A stretch of 64,000 nucleotides of DNA from JACRCT01 sp049841135 (GCA_049841135.1 JASGHK010000008.1:806001-870000), one strand, 5' to 3'; positions 50,687-59,451 are shown, numbered from the stretch's first letter. Made by a program: numbers and translations. The notes: generated from the sequence alone by a model not told the origin.

Positions 50687-52024
50687 ATGAGCTCGCCCGA
50701 CCTGCCGACGGTCACCCTGAGTGGCCCCGGGGCCGCAACCCTCGCCTTCCCGAAGATCCGCCTCAAGGTGGTCAAAGGCCCGGACAAGGGCGTCGTGGTC
50801 ACGCTCGAGCAGGACGAGATCCTCATCGGCAACGCCGAGAGCGCCCACCTGCGGCTCAACGACCCGACCGTCTCGCGCAACCACTGCGTCATCCGCCTCA
50901 CCGACAAGGGCCCGCTGCTGCGCGACCTGGGCTCCACCAACGGCGTGCGCATCGAGGGCATCCTGGTGCGCGAAGGCTTCGTCCCCACCGGCGCGACCCT
51001 CGACCTGGGCAACAGCCGCGTGAAGTTCGAGGCGCTCAAGGACACGGTCGAGGTGCCGGTGGCGCAGTCGGAGAAGTTCGGCCGGCTGCTGGGCCGCTCG
51101 GCGCAGATGCGCCGGCTCTTCGCGGTCGCCGGGCAGGTCGCGGCCAGCGACGTCACCGTGCTCATCGAAGGCGAGACCGGCACCGGCAAGGACGCGCTGG
51201 CCGAATCCATCCACCAGGCGAGCCCGCGCGCGAACGGACCGCTGGTGGTCGTCGACTGCGGCGCCGTGCCCCCCAACCTCTTCGAGTCGGAGCTGTTCGG
51301 CCACGAGAAGGGCGCGTTTACCGGGGCCGACCGCTCACGCGCCGGTGCGTTCGAGGAGGCGGACGGCGGCACGCTCTTCCTGGACGAGATCGGCGAGCTG
51401 CCGCTCCTGCTCCAGCCCAAGCTGCTGCGCGTCTTGGAGGCCCGCGAGGTCCGTCGCATCGGCGGGGCGCAGCCCAAGCGCGTCAACGTGCGGGTGCTGG
51501 CCGCGACCAACCGCGACCTGCGCGAAGAGGTGAACCGAGGCACGTTCCGCCAGGACCTCTACTTCCGGCTCGAGGTGGTGCGCCTGCGCGTGCCGCCGCT
51601 ACGCGAGCGCCCCGAGGACATCCCCATCCTGGTCGACCACTTCCGCAAGCTCGCCAGGCCGGGGCTCGAGGTCCCGGCCATCACGGCGGAGGCGCTCGCG
51701 ACGTTCTGCGCGCACTCCTGGCCAGGCAACGTGCGCGAGCTGCGCAACGCCGTCGAGCGGATGGTCGTCTTGCAGGAGCTGCCGGTCCCGACGGCGGTGC
51801 CGGCTTCCTCGAGCGGCGGCGAAGGCATGGGCGTCGACATCAAGGTCCCGTTCAAGGACGCCAAGAACGCGCTGACCGAGGCCTTCGAGCGCCGCTACCT
51901 CGCGCAGATGCTGGAAGCCACGGGCGGCAACATCTCCGAGGCGGCGCGGCGGGCGGACATCGACCGCGTCTACCTGCTCAAGCTCATGGGCCGCTACGGG
52001 ATGCGCAAGCCGAAGGAAGGCTGA
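50687..52024 (+). CDS. FHA-domain sigma-54-dependent transcriptional activator
   Basis: A 445-residue activator with an FHA phosphothreonine-binding domain in place of a receiver. FHA (about 25-110): ILIGNAESAHLRLNDPTVSR then NH and GSTNG, the usual FHA landmarks. AAA+ domain (about 135-370): Walker A GETGTGKD, GAFTGA loop, Walker B GGTLFLDEIGE, and arginine-finger region REELN-like VNRGTFRQDLYFRL. A Fis-type HTH ends it (GGNISEAARRADIDRVYLLK). Such FHA enhancer-binding proteins are characteristic of myxobacteria and are controlled by Ser/Thr kinases; here a kinase gene lies 10 bases upstream. Start ATG 50687 preferred over GTG 50678. Target promoters not identified. Confidence 0.95.
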   Translation: MSSPDLPTVTLSGPGAATLAFPKIRLKVVKGPDKGVVVTLEQDEILIGNAESAHLRLNDPTVSRNHCVIRLTDKGPLLRDLGSTNGVRIEGILVREGFVPTGATLDLGNSRVKFEALKDTVEVPVAQSEKFGRLLGRSAQMRRLFAVAGQVAASDVTVLIEGETGTGKDALAESIHQASPRANGPLVVVDCGAVPPNLFESELFGHEKGAFTGADRSRAGAFEEADGGTLFLDEIGELPLLLQPKLLRVLEAREVRRIGGAQPKRVNVRVLAATNRDLREEVNRGTFRQDLYFRLEVVRLRVPPLRERPEDIPILVDHFRKLARPGLEVPAITAEALATFCAHSWPGNVRELRNAVERMVVLQELPVPTAVPASSSGGEGMGVDIKVPFKDAKNALTEAFERRYLAQMLEATGGNISEAARRADIDRVYLLKLMGRYGMRKPKEG

Positions 52025-52093
52025 CCGGCCCCGTCAGCAGGACTGGCGCGGCCCAACCTGGGACGTCCTTCGTAATCGAGAGGGGAGGCGTTC

Positions 52094-52564
52094 ATGAACG
52101 CATTCGACCATCGCCACCTGTCCCTCGCCCTGGCCCTATCGGCCTGCGCTCTTGCTGCCTGCACCTCGGCACCGGCTCCGTGCGAACGGAACGAGGACTG
52201 TTCAGCCGGCCTGTACTGCCGGTTCACGGAGCCAGCGTCGCAGTGCGCGAATCCGCGATGCACTACGTCCATCGTCGGAGAGAAGAAATGCCACTGCGGC
52301 GTGTGCACTGCTCCCAGCACGTCCGTGGAGGCGTGCGGGTCGGGAGAAGAGGGAGACCCGTGTGACGAGGCTGAGTGGAAGGGGTACGTCTGCCGCTTCA
52401 ACAGCTGCACCCAGTACTGCTTGCCCCAGTGCACCTGCGTCGGTGGGCGGTGGTCCTGCGGTGCAAGCTGCAATGACTTCTGCGGGCCGCGGGGTGACGC
52501 GGGTTACGGCTGCCGGCCCTGCGGCACGCCGCCCAAGTGCGTCCAGGGTTGCGGGGCCTTCTAG
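52094..52564 (+). CDS. Cys-rich hypothetical lipoprotein
   Basis: A 156-residue predicted lipoprotein with signal peptide and lipobox LAAC (Cys23), rich in Cys (about 22 in all). CxxC-spaced stretches (CERNEDCSAGLYC, KKCHCGVC, CLPQCTC, CGASCNDFC, CRPCG) suggest several disulphides in small knots. No catalytic family seen. Similar in style to the larger Cys-rich protein encoded at 53116-54760. The ATG at 52094 follows GAGGGGAGG. Its 3' end meets the convergent C_GCAxxG gene after 5 bases. Confidence 0.78.
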   Translation: MNAFDHRHLSLALALSACALAACTSAPAPCERNEDCSAGLYCRFTEPASQCANPRCTTSIVGEKKCHCGVCTAPSTSVEACGSGEEGDPCDEAEWKGYVCRFNSCTQYCLPQCTCVGGRWSCGASCNDFCGPRGDAGYGCRPCGTPPKCVQGCGAF

Positions 52565-52569
52565 CGAGA

Positions 52570-53022
52570 TCACAACTCCTCTGGGAGCATCTCGTCGAGA
52601 ATCTCTGCCGCCGCCTTCACCGCATCCAAGCAGCGCGTCTCGAACAGCTTCTCGTCCTGCGCCCGCTTGAGACCCTCCGGCGTGCCCAGGTTGAAGCCCA
52701 GCACCTGCTCGCAGCGGCACCCGCCAAAGCGGCCACCGAAGCGCTGCAGGAAGTCCTGGGCGAGCGCGTAGGTCTTCGCCTTGGCCTCGACCGACTGCTC
52801 GTCGCCGCGGCCGTGCTTCATCGACAGCGCCATCAGCGCGCCGCTCACCGCGCCGCACAGCTCGTTCCCGGTGCACGCCACGCCAGCGCCGAAGACCGTG
52901 GCCAGCCTGAGCGCGGTCGCCTCGTCCAGGAACTCGCGCTGCCGGTAGGCCGTGAAGACCGCCTGGCTGCAGTTGAACCGCTTGCGGAACAGCTCGATGG
53001 CCTCGTCTCGACGCGTCCTCAT
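52570..53022 (-). CDS. C_GCAxxG_C_C family protein
   Basis: A 150-residue cytosolic protein with the family pattern: Cys in FNCSQAVFTAYR, a Gly-rich VFGAGVACTGNE, LCGAVSGALMALS (the GCAxxG-like core), a later Cys pair region GGCRCEQVLG and CLDAVKAAAE near the end. The family is thought to hold redox or metal-binding Cys and often sits beside reductases, but its function is not established. The start at 53020-53022 places the first Cys at about residue 17. Unrelated by strand to the Cys-rich lipoprotein genes around it. Confidence 0.88.
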   Translation of the reverse strand: MRTRRDEAIELFRKRFNCSQAVFTAYRQREFLDEATALRLATVFGAGVACTGNELCGAVSGALMALSMKHGRGDEQSVEAKAKTYALAQDFLQRFGGRFGGCRCEQVLGFNLGTPEGLKRAQDEKLFETRCLDAVKAAAEILDEMLPEEL

Positions 53023-53048
53023 GGCCGCGGAGGATAGACCCAAAGACC

Positions 53049-53074
53049 GAGGGGCGCCCTCGCGAGCGCCCCTC
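53049..53074 (-). terminator. Hairpin terminator of the Cys-rich modular protein
   Basis: Stem GAGGGGCGC (53049-53057) with complement at 53066-53074 and an 8-base loop; on the minus strand it is followed by GGTCTTTGGG. It lies 42 bases after the stop at 53116. Confidence 0.55.
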
Positions 53075-53115
53075 AGTCCAGAAGCAGGTCGGCACGATGG
53101 CCGGCCGCTATTCCA

Positions 53116-54760
53116 CTACAGGCACTTGCCCGTCGCCGGATCCATCTCGCCGCAGGTGTAGATCGGGCAGCAGGTGGTCGGATCGATCTCCTTGCTCAGC
53201 AGGCAGGCGCAGTCGATGGCCGGCATTGGGCAGGCGATCGCGGAGTCGCCGGCGCACTTGGGGCACTCGAAGATCGGGCAGCAGGTCGTCGGGTCGTTGC
53301 CGACGGCGACCGGCAGGGCGCCGTTCGCGCACACCGGAGGGATGGCCGGGCAGACGCTCGGGTCGACCTTGTCGCACACCGGGCCCATCGGCACGCACTT
53401 GCCCTCGCACGTCTGGCCCTTGCAGATGCCGGTGGTGGGGTCGCAGTAGCAGCTAGGGTCCTTGGCGTCGCAGGCGCAGCCGGTGGTGGGGTCGGTGGAG
53501 GCGCAACCCCAGCCCTGGCAGGAGAAGCTCGCAGCGCTGGCCGCTGGGGCACTCGAGGTCGGCCTTGCAGCCAGCCTGGACGTTGGGGACGCACACGCCG
53601 AAGCAGCCGGTGGTGGGCGGGCAGTCGAGCATCTCCCAGGCGCACTGGCCGGTGGCATTGTCACGCAGGCAGCGGCCGGTCGGACCTGCGACGGTCTTGC
53701 CGTCCTCGCACAGGCGGGCCGCGACGTCGACCGCGGGGCCGCAGTCGGCTGGGTCGCAGGCCGGGGCCGGGCACTCGGCGAGCTCCCACACGCAGCGGCC
53801 TTCGGTCTCCGAGAGGATGCAGCGGCCGGTGGGGCCCGCGACGAGCGTGCCATCCGGGCAGATCTTGGAGGGCAGGCCCAGCTCGGGGCCGCACTTGGTC
53901 TTGTCGCACTCGGTCACGACTGGGCACTTGGCGACCTCCCAGCCGCACGAGCCGTCGGAGTTGACCAGGCAGCGGCCAGTGGGGCCTTCCATCGTCTTGC
54001 CGTCGGGGCACAGGGTGTTGGGCATGCCGAGGGCGGGGCCGCACTTGTCGGGCGCGCACTGGGCGGGGCCAGCGTCGGTGCCGTACACCGGCGGGAGCAG
54101 GCAGGCCGACAGGTCGCAACGGGCGTCGGCGGAGCAGTCGGCGTCGGAGGAGCACATGCCGTGGGCCTGGACGCAGTCGCAGGGGTAGCCGCAGAGGTTG
54201 GCGCCCTTGCACTGGAGCTCGAAGCCGGCCGGGCAGACCGGGTAGGTGCAGCCGCAGTTGGCATCGACCGGGGCCGTCGGGTCGTCGCTCTTCACGCAGG
54301 GGCACTGATAGATGGGGCAGCAGTCGGCGGAGCTGCCGACGACCACCGGCTCGATGCCCTCGCCGCAGTACGGCAGCGCGAGCGTGCAGACGATCTCCTT
54401 GCCGCCGCAGGTCTCGACCGGCTGGCAACGGTAGGCGGGGCAACAGTCTTCGATGGCGGTGCCGATCCACAGCTTGGTGCCGGCCGGGCACGCGGGCGCC
54501 GGGGTGTCCTTGCAGACCGCCGCGGACTGGCAGACCTTCTGGCAGCTGAAGTGCGCGCAGCAGTCGCTGGAGTAGTCGATGACGGGCTCGCTGCCGTCTT
54601 CACACGCCTGGAACGCCACGGCCGGACAGGCCTTCATCTGGTCGTCGGTACAGGTCGACGGCGGGCTGTTGCGCAGCCGCGCCTGGGTGTTCTTGTTCTC
54701 GACCGGGGTGGTACAGCCGACGGCCACCAGCGCGGCGAGGACTGCTATCGCGAATCGCAT
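53116..54760 (-). CDS. Cys-rich modular lipoprotein (one frameshift)
   Basis: About 547 residues after repair, with lipobox VGCT (Cys15) and roughly 80 Cys. Two module types repeat. One contains CC-P-x-Y/F-x-C (CCAHFSC, CCPAYRC, CCPIYQC, CCPIFEC, CCPIYTC; five copies). The other, about 47 residues, runs CGPxLGxPxxxCPDG and then GPTGRC...CxWE...CP (three tandem copies at about 245-390). The frame breaks at GAAGCTC (53524-53530); reading GAGCTC gives QRCELSCQGWGC and fits the periodic Cys pattern. A disulphide-built surface or adhesive protein is likely (inference). The 20-bp palindrome at 54870 lies 110 bases upstream of the start. Confidence 0.82.
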
Positions 54761-54869
54761 TGTCTTCCTCCCTGAGTTCGGCCCGGATTCGGTGTTGTGG
54801 TGCTCGTGAGCAACCCCCGCGCCAGGGCGCAACCCCGCGAAAACACTGCAATCACTACCGCCTTGGACC

Positions 54870-54889
54870 TATTGACCATGGTCAATAGC
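54870..54889. promoter_or_regulatory. 20-bp perfect palindrome (operator-like)
   Basis: CTATTGACCATGGTCAATAG, perfect 10-bp arms with no spacer, in the upstream region of the Cys-rich gene. Size and TTGAC..GTCAA form resemble TetR-type operators. No regulator gene is adjacent. Confidence 0.6.
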
Positions 54890-55008
54890 CCCTGGTCTCG
54901 AGGCGACAGGCCCAACCTCGTGGGAAAAGGTAGGCGGAGGGCGGTCTCGAGGCGACCTTCGACGGCAAGGTGCGTTCTCGCAGGGGACACCTCGGGCCCG
55001 AGCCGAAA

Positions 55009-55102
55009 CCGAAACCCAATTTCAGGTCCTGAAATTGGCGGCGGGTCCTGGCTTCCGGCGGAGCGCTCTTGCCGAAACCCAATTTCAGGTCCTGAAATCG
55101 GC
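55009..55102. repeat. Two 31-bp direct repeats with internal palindrome
   Basis: Copies at 55009-55039 and 55072-55102 are identical except for one base (TTGG versus TCGG near the end), with a 32-base spacer. Each contains AATTTCAGGTCCTGAAAT, a near-perfect palindrome around a central T. Together they read as a small REP-like or operator pair. A 5-base echo CCGAAACCGAAACCC precedes the first copy. Only two copies, so a CRISPR array is not claimed. Confidence 0.6.
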
Positions 55103-55182
55103 ATCCGGGTTCTGGCCGCCCGGTCTATCGGCGGACTCCGCACGTCCTCCCCGAGCCGCGAGACGTGGTGGGACCGGTCGGT

Positions 55183-55731
55183 TCAGTACGCCTTGCAGAG
55201 ACAACCGTCCGAGAAGCTGCAGACGGGCGTACCGCCGCACACCTCGTCGCAGGTCTTCCCAATCCCGGTGAAGGGGAAGAACTGCTCCTTGCCTCCGCAC
55301 TCGTGCTCGACGGAGATGCCCATGGAGATCGGCTGCCCGGCGGAGTCGCCGGCGCGGAAGGTCTGCGTGTGGCCGCTGAAGATGACGCGCGGCTGGCATT
55401 CGGACGACTCGCAGCTCGTTGCGGGGAAGGCGCGCATCCCGGTCAGCTCGAACTGCACTTCGTCGCCCGGATCGACGGTGAAGAGCACCCTGCCATCGGC
55501 GAGCCTGGGCAGGTCGCACAGGCTCTCCAGGACCTCGCTGACCTTCACGCACTGGGTGGTGAACTCGCCGTTCTTGCGGACCGAGAAGCGCAGGTAGTTC
55601 ACGCACCTGAGATCGGTGTACTTGGCGCAGGTCCCCGCATCGCCGCCGACGTCCAGCTCGATGGGCGCCACCGTCGACCGGCAGCCGGCGATGGAGAGTG
55701 AGGCCACGGCGACGAGGAGCAGGCGCGTCAT
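55183..55731 (-). CDS. Hypothetical Cys-containing lipoprotein
   Basis: A 182-residue predicted lipoprotein (signal MTRLLLVAVASLSIAGC, lipobox IAGC). Mature part is strand-rich (FSVRKNGEFTTQCVKVSEVL, LFTVDPGDEVQFELTG) with about ten Cys, ending CSFSDGCLCKAY. No family recognised. The start overlaps the stop of the upstream PEGA gene by ATGA, so it is translationally coupled to it. Last gene of a three-gene minus operon. Confidence 0.75.
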   Translation of the reverse strand: MTRLLLVAVASLSIAGCRSTVAPIELDVGGDAGTCAKYTDLRCVNYLRFSVRKNGEFTTQCVKVSEVLESLCDLPRLADGRVLFTVDPGDEVQFELTGMRAFPATSCESSECQPRVIFSGHTQTFRAGDSAGQPISMGISVEHECGGKEQFFPFTGIGKTCDEVCGGTPVCSFSDGCLCKAY

Positions 55732-57188
55732 TTGCCGCTCCCGAAGGTGATGTTCACCGGCTCGGGCCGCACCGCGTAGTAGATGCCCGTGCCGGCCGCG
55801 CCCGCCGCGACGACGCCGACGATGGTCCAGACGTACCAGCGCTGGTACCAGGCCGGCCCGGGGGCGATGGCTGGAGCCGGCGGTGCGGTGCGCTTGAAGC
55901 GAAGCACTGCGCCGGCCTCCCCTGCCCTGCACGCCACCGTCCCGTCCGCCTCGTAGATCTCGACGTAGTACTCGACGTCCCAGCTCCCTTCGCTTCCGAG
56001 CGAGAGCGGCAGCGCCTTGAGAAACCGGCCGGGCGAGGTCTGCTCCAGCGGCAGCGTCTGGAAGCCGGGCTCCCCAGGCTTGCGGACAAAGGCGGTCGCC
56101 TGGCGCAGGCTGACGTCGGTCGCGCGCGCCTCGAGCGCCGGGATCCCCGTCGGCGTGTCCACGGCCTGCGCGTCCAGGCGCAGCGAGGACGCGACGACCG
56201 CCCGCACCGCCGCGGAGAGCTTGTCGAGCTCGGTCTCCACCAGGCGCGAAGGCTCCAGCGTCTTGAGCGCGCGGTCGGCCGCCGAGTAGAGCAGCGCCTT
56301 GAGCCCACCACCGCGGTCGCGGTCGAGGACGACGACCCATCGCGCCTCCTCCTCGGCCGCCAGCGACTCGAGGAGCACGGGCTCGAGGAACCAGGAGGTG
56401 TCCGTCGTCAGCCGCTCGCGGAGCTGGTCGCGCAGGTCGTCGCGCGTCGCCTTCTCGAGCTTGACCGACACCGCCGCGCCCTCGGGACAGGAGGCCAGAT
56501 GCGTCTGGCTGCCGGGCTTGGCCACCGAGAGGAAGCAGCGCCCCGGAGGCAGCCTGACCTGGGCCGGAGCCCTGCCTGCGAGCTGGCCGTTGACCTCCAC
56601 CTCGGCCTCGCCGGGCTCGCTCTTGATCTCGAGGATGCGCGCCGGCTTCGCCTGCACCTGCTTCTTGGCCGCCTCGAACGCCTGGCGGATTTGCGGCGGG
56701 TACTCGGCCTCGTCGAGCGCCACCTCGACCGCCGCCTCCGCCGCCTGCGAGACCGCCTCGTCGGCTTCCTTGGAGTGTCCTCGCGCCAGCTCGACGCGGC
56801 CGCGCAGGAGCGCCATGCGCACGAAGGCCGCCTCGCGGCGCTGCGAGGGCGGCAGGCGATCGAACGCGGCGGCGCACCTGCCCAGCAGCTCCGCAGACTC
56901 GTCCAGCCGCAGTCCCACGAAGGCGCTCTCGGCGCGCTTGAGGAGATCGTCGAGGCGCTGCTCGTCGTCGGCGCGCACGCGGCTCGCCGGCGAGGGCGTG
57001 AAGCGCTGCCCGACGTTCTCGGGGCTGAGCACCGTCAGGCTCCCCGGCCAATCGAAGGTCCGCTCGACGACGGGCTGGAGGCTCGCCGCGTCGCGCGGCA
57101 GCCAGACCAGCACCCGCGGCGCAGCGCTCGCGGCCGTCGCCTGGCAGATCGCGCCGACGACGAGGAAGGCCAGCGGCGCTCTTCGCAT
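55728..57188 (-). CDS. Secreted/membrane PEGA-domain protein with TPR-like region
   Basis: A 486-residue protein with signal peptide (FLVVGAICQATAASA). Then a helical region (about 70-170; RAESAFVGLRLDESAELLGR), a PEGA domain at about 185-250 (IKSEPGEAEVEVNGQLAG), a middle of mixed fold, a C-terminal beta domain (VEYYVEIYEADGTVACRA) and one membrane helix near the end (YVWTIVGVVAAGAAGTGIYY). Cargo or partner unknown. The helix near the C-terminus may anchor it with most of the chain outside. Start ATG at 57186-57188; gap of 23 bases to the upstream gene. Confidence 0.78.
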   Translation of the reverse strand: MRRAPLAFLVVGAICQATAASAAPRVLVWLPRDAASLQPVVERTFDWPGSLTVLSPENVGQRFTPSPASRVRADDEQRLDDLLKRAESAFVGLRLDESAELLGRCAAAFDRLPPSQRREAAFVRMALLRGRVELARGHSKEADEAVSQAAEAAVEVALDEAEYPPQIRQAFEAAKKQVQAKPARILEIKSEPGEAEVEVNGQLAGRAPAQVRLPPGRCFLSVAKPGSQTHLASCPEGAAVSVKLEKATRDDLRDQLRERLTTDTSWFLEPVLLESLAAEEEARWVVVLDRDRGGGLKALLYSAADRALKTLEPSRLVETELDKLSAAVRAVVASSLRLDAQAVDTPTGIPALEARATDVSLRQATAFVRKPGEPGFQTLPLEQTSPGRFLKALPLSLGSEGSWDVEYYVEIYEADGTVACRAGEAGAVLRFKRTAPPAPAIAPGPAWYQRWYVWTIVGVVAAGAAGTGIYYAVRPEPVNITFGSGK

Positions 57189-57211
57189 GAGGCTCCCGGG
57201 ACGCCCGCCGC

Positions 57212-57661
57212 CTAGTCGTCGCCGCCGGCGATCTGATCGTCGTCGGTGATGGCCCGGTGCATCAGGGTGATGACCACCTGGCCCTTCTTGTCGCTGGGCT
57301 CGACGGTGACCTTGTAGAGGCGCTTGTCGTCCTTCGTGGGCAGCGGGGCGAAGGTGTACTTGTGCGTCCCCAGCTCCTCCTCGCCTTCCTTCTTGGGCTC
57401 GACCTTGGTCTTCCCCTTGTAGAACTCGAGGACCTTCTTGATGTCGACCTTGACCACGTAGACCGCCTGCACGAAGTCGCGCGCGGACTCCTTGGCCATC
57501 ATCACTTCGTTGTCGATGACCGGCACGCCCTTGGCCGCGAACACGCCTACCTGAGCGAAGTCCTTCTCCAGCTCCTTGGCGTTGAACTTCGCGGCCTCCT
57601 GGGCGAACGCCAGGCTGGGCAGGAGGACGACGGCGGCGGCGAGAGCGAGGGCGCGGGTCAT
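57212..57661 (-). CDS. Hypothetical secreted protein
   Basis: A 149-residue exported protein with a signal peptide (ALALAAAVVLLPSLAFAQ). The mature part has alternating strands and Lys-rich loops (FYKGKTKVEPKKEGEEELG, RLYKVTVEPSDKKGQVVITL) and an acidic C-terminus (AITDDDQIAGGDD). No family recognised. First gene of the operon with the PEGA and lipoprotein genes, so possibly one envelope function. Divergent from the diguanylate cyclase gene, with 118 bases between. Confidence 0.7.
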   Translation of the reverse strand: MTRALALAAAVVLLPSLAFAQEAAKFNAKELEKDFAQVGVFAAKGVPVIDNEVMMAKESARDFVQAVYVVKVDIKKVLEFYKGKTKVEPKKEGEEELGTHKYTFAPLPTKDDKRLYKVTVEPSDKKGQVVITLMHRAITDDDQIAGGDD

Positions 57662-57779
57662 GTCGGGGACCTTTTGTCGGAGGCGAAGCGGGCCGATCTT
57701 GGGACGGCCGCAAAGGGCTGTCAATTCAGGGGGCTGGGCGCCTTGAGCTTGCCCGGCGCATCGTTCAAGATGCCCAGCC

Positions 57780-58784
57780 GTGACCGAGACGACCCCCAAC
57801 GCGGCGCGCCGGCCCAATCCTTTCGCGGGCCGCCGGGTCCTCGTCGCCGACGACGATCGCGCCGTCCTCTCGCTCATCGTCCAGGGCCTCGCCGCCGGCG
57901 GCTACGAGCTGGCCGAGGCCCACGACGGCGCGAGCGCCCTGGTGCGCATCCGCGACTTCAAGCCGGACCTCATCCTGCTCGACGTCGAGATGCCGGGGCT
58001 CTCGGGCGTCGAGGTCTGCCGCATCGTCAAGGCCAACCAGGCCGACAGCGCCTTCGGCTTCGTGCCGGTGCTGCTGATGACGGCCCGCTCGACGGGAAAG
58101 GTCGAGGGCCTGGAGCTGGGCGCCGACGACTACCTGACCAAGCCCATCGACATGCTCGAGCTCGGGGCGCGGGTGAAGAGCATGCTGCGCCTCAAGGCGC
58201 TGCAGGACGAGGTGGCGCAGAAGTGCCGCGACCTGGACCGGATGAACCGCGACCTGGAGCGCAAGAGCCTGGAGCTCGAGCAGCTGGCGCGGGTCGACCC
58301 GCTGACCGGCCTGTACAACCGCCGCTTCTTCGAGGAGCGGTTCTTCGTCGAGTTCGCCCGCTCGCAGCGCTACCGGGTGCCGCTCGCCTGCCTGATGCTG
58401 GACATCGACCACTTCAAGGCCGTCAACGACACCTACAGCCACCAGGCGGGTGACAAGGCGCTCAAGGAGCTGGCGCTGGCAATGCGGCGGACGCTGCGCG
58501 ACGTCGACCTGCTCGCGCGCTACGGCGGCGAGGAGTTCGTGGCGGTGCTGCCCGAGACCTCGCCCTCCGACGCGCACCTGGTCGCCGAGCGGCTGCGCTG
58601 CGTGGTCGAGGCGCTCTCGTTCCTCCACGACGACCAGCCGCTGAAGATCACCATCTCCATCGGCGCGTCGACCTACCCGCTGCCAGGCATCTCGGATCCC
58701 GAAGGCCTGTTGCGCGCCGCCGACGACGCCCTCTACAAGGCCAAGGAGAACGGCCGCAACCGCGTCCAGTTCCACGAGGAGTAG
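57780..58784 (+). CDS. Response regulator with diguanylate cyclase (REC-GGDEF)
   Basis: A 334-residue c-di-GMP synthase controlled by phosphorylation. Receiver (about 18-140): VLVADDDRAV, phospho-acceptor Asp in LILLDVEMPG and Lys in YLTKPIDM. A coiled link follows (DRMNRDLERKSLELEQLARV). GGDEF domain (about 170-330): active site GGEEF, DPLTGLYNRRFFEE start and LDIDHFKAVNDTYSHQAGD. An inhibitory I-site, RDVD, lies five residues before GGEEF, so product feedback is expected. The GTG start at 57780 fits the receiver. No partner kinase is adjacent. It precedes a small lipoprotein gene by 5 bases. Confidence 0.96.
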   Translation: MTETTPNAARRPNPFAGRRVLVADDDRAVLSLIVQGLAAGGYELAEAHDGASALVRIRDFKPDLILLDVEMPGLSGVEVCRIVKANQADSAFGFVPVLLMTARSTGKVEGLELGADDYLTKPIDMLELGARVKSMLRLKALQDEVAQKCRDLDRMNRDLERKSLELEQLARVDPLTGLYNRRFFEERFFVEFARSQRYRVPLACLMLDIDHFKAVNDTYSHQAGDKALKELALAMRRTLRDVDLLARYGGEEFVAVLPETSPSDAHLVAERLRCVVEALSFLHDDQPLKITISIGASTYPLPGISDPEGLLRAADDALYKAKENGRNRVQFHEE

Positions 58785-58789
58785 CCGAC

Positions 58790-59197
58790 GTGAACCGCCT
58801 CTTCCCCCTCGCTGCCCTGCTCCTCGCGCTGTCCGCCTGCAGCCCGCCTGCGGACGTGGCCGTGCAGTTCCACGACGCGCTCTACCGCGGCGACGGCGCC
58901 AAGGCCTTCTCCCTGCTCTCCAAGCCCACGCAGGACCAGCTCTCGGCCATCGCCAAGAAGGCCCACGACATGAGCGGCGGCACGGTCCCCAACGACCCGA
59001 CGATGATGATCGTCCACGGCGACTCGTCGCTCTACCCGGCTCCGACCTCGAAGCAGAAGGTCGTGCGCGCCTCCACCCTCTCCAGCGAGGGTCCGCACGC
59101 CAAGGTCAAGGTCCGCATCGGCGAGACCGACCACGAGATGGATCTCGTGAAGGAGAACGGACGCTGGCGGATCGACCTGCCCATCAGCAAGCCGTGA
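58790..59197 (+). CDS. Small NTF2-like lipoprotein
   Basis: A 135-residue predicted lipoprotein: signal with lipobox LSAC (Cys17). Mature part resembles DUF4878-type NTF2-like proteins: a helix VAVQFHDALYRGDGAKAFSL then strands ending in KENGRWRIDLP. The GTG start at 58790 follows the diguanylate cyclase stop by 5 bases, so the two are likely co-transcribed. Function unknown. Confidence 0.75.
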   Translation: MNRLFPLAALLLALSACSPPADVAVQFHDALYRGDGAKAFSLLSKPTQDQLSAIAKKAHDMSGGTVPNDPTMMIVHGDSSLYPAPTSKQKVVRASTLSSEGPHAKVKVRIGETDHEMDLVKENGRWRIDLPISKP

Positions 59198-59198
59198 C

Positions 59199-59441
59199 CT
59201 ACGGGACCTTGCGGCCCACGAGCCGCGCCAACGTCTCCTGGAACTCCTGCTGGCCCACGTCCACCAGCTCCAGCACCCGCCCGTAGAGCATCGCCGTCGG
59301 CACTTCATGGCCGAGCTCCCGCTGCGTCTGCGCCAGCACCACCAGGATGGCCCGCTCGAGCCGGGTCAGCCCGTCGCGGACGTCCGGGATGCGGTCGAGC
59401 GCACGGCCTTTCTCCTCATTTCTGTGAGGTCGCTTCTTCAC
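59199..59441 (-). CDS. Small conserved hypothetical protein
   Basis: About 80 residues from a GTG at 59439-59441 (VKKRPHRNEEKGRALDRIPD). The core LERAILVVLAQTQRELGHEV and a C-terminal GQQEFQETLARLVGRKV look like a small helical protein. No cofactor motif seen. Lies 10 bases after the ferritin-like gene, same strand, likely one transcript. The start could also be TTG two codons upstream. Convergent with the NTF2-like lipoprotein gene, with one base between the stops. Confidence 0.6.
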   Translation of the reverse strand: MKKRPHRNEEKGRALDRIPDVRDGLTRLERAILVVLAQTQRELGHEVPTAMLYGRVLELVDVGQQEFQETLARLVGRKVP

Positions 59442-59451
59442 GTCCAAGAGC

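Noticed and set aside
55009..55102. Possible CRISPR array (31-base repeats, 32-base spacer)
   Set aside because: Only two repeats, a strong internal palindrome unlike most CRISPR repeats, no third copy and no cas genes. A regulatory or REP-like repeat is more likely.
54745..55143. Open frame encoding two copies of ISGPEIGF (minus strand)
   Set aside because: The peptide repeat is simply the translation of the 31-bp DNA repeats, and the frame continues into the Cys-rich gene's leader without a ribosome site.
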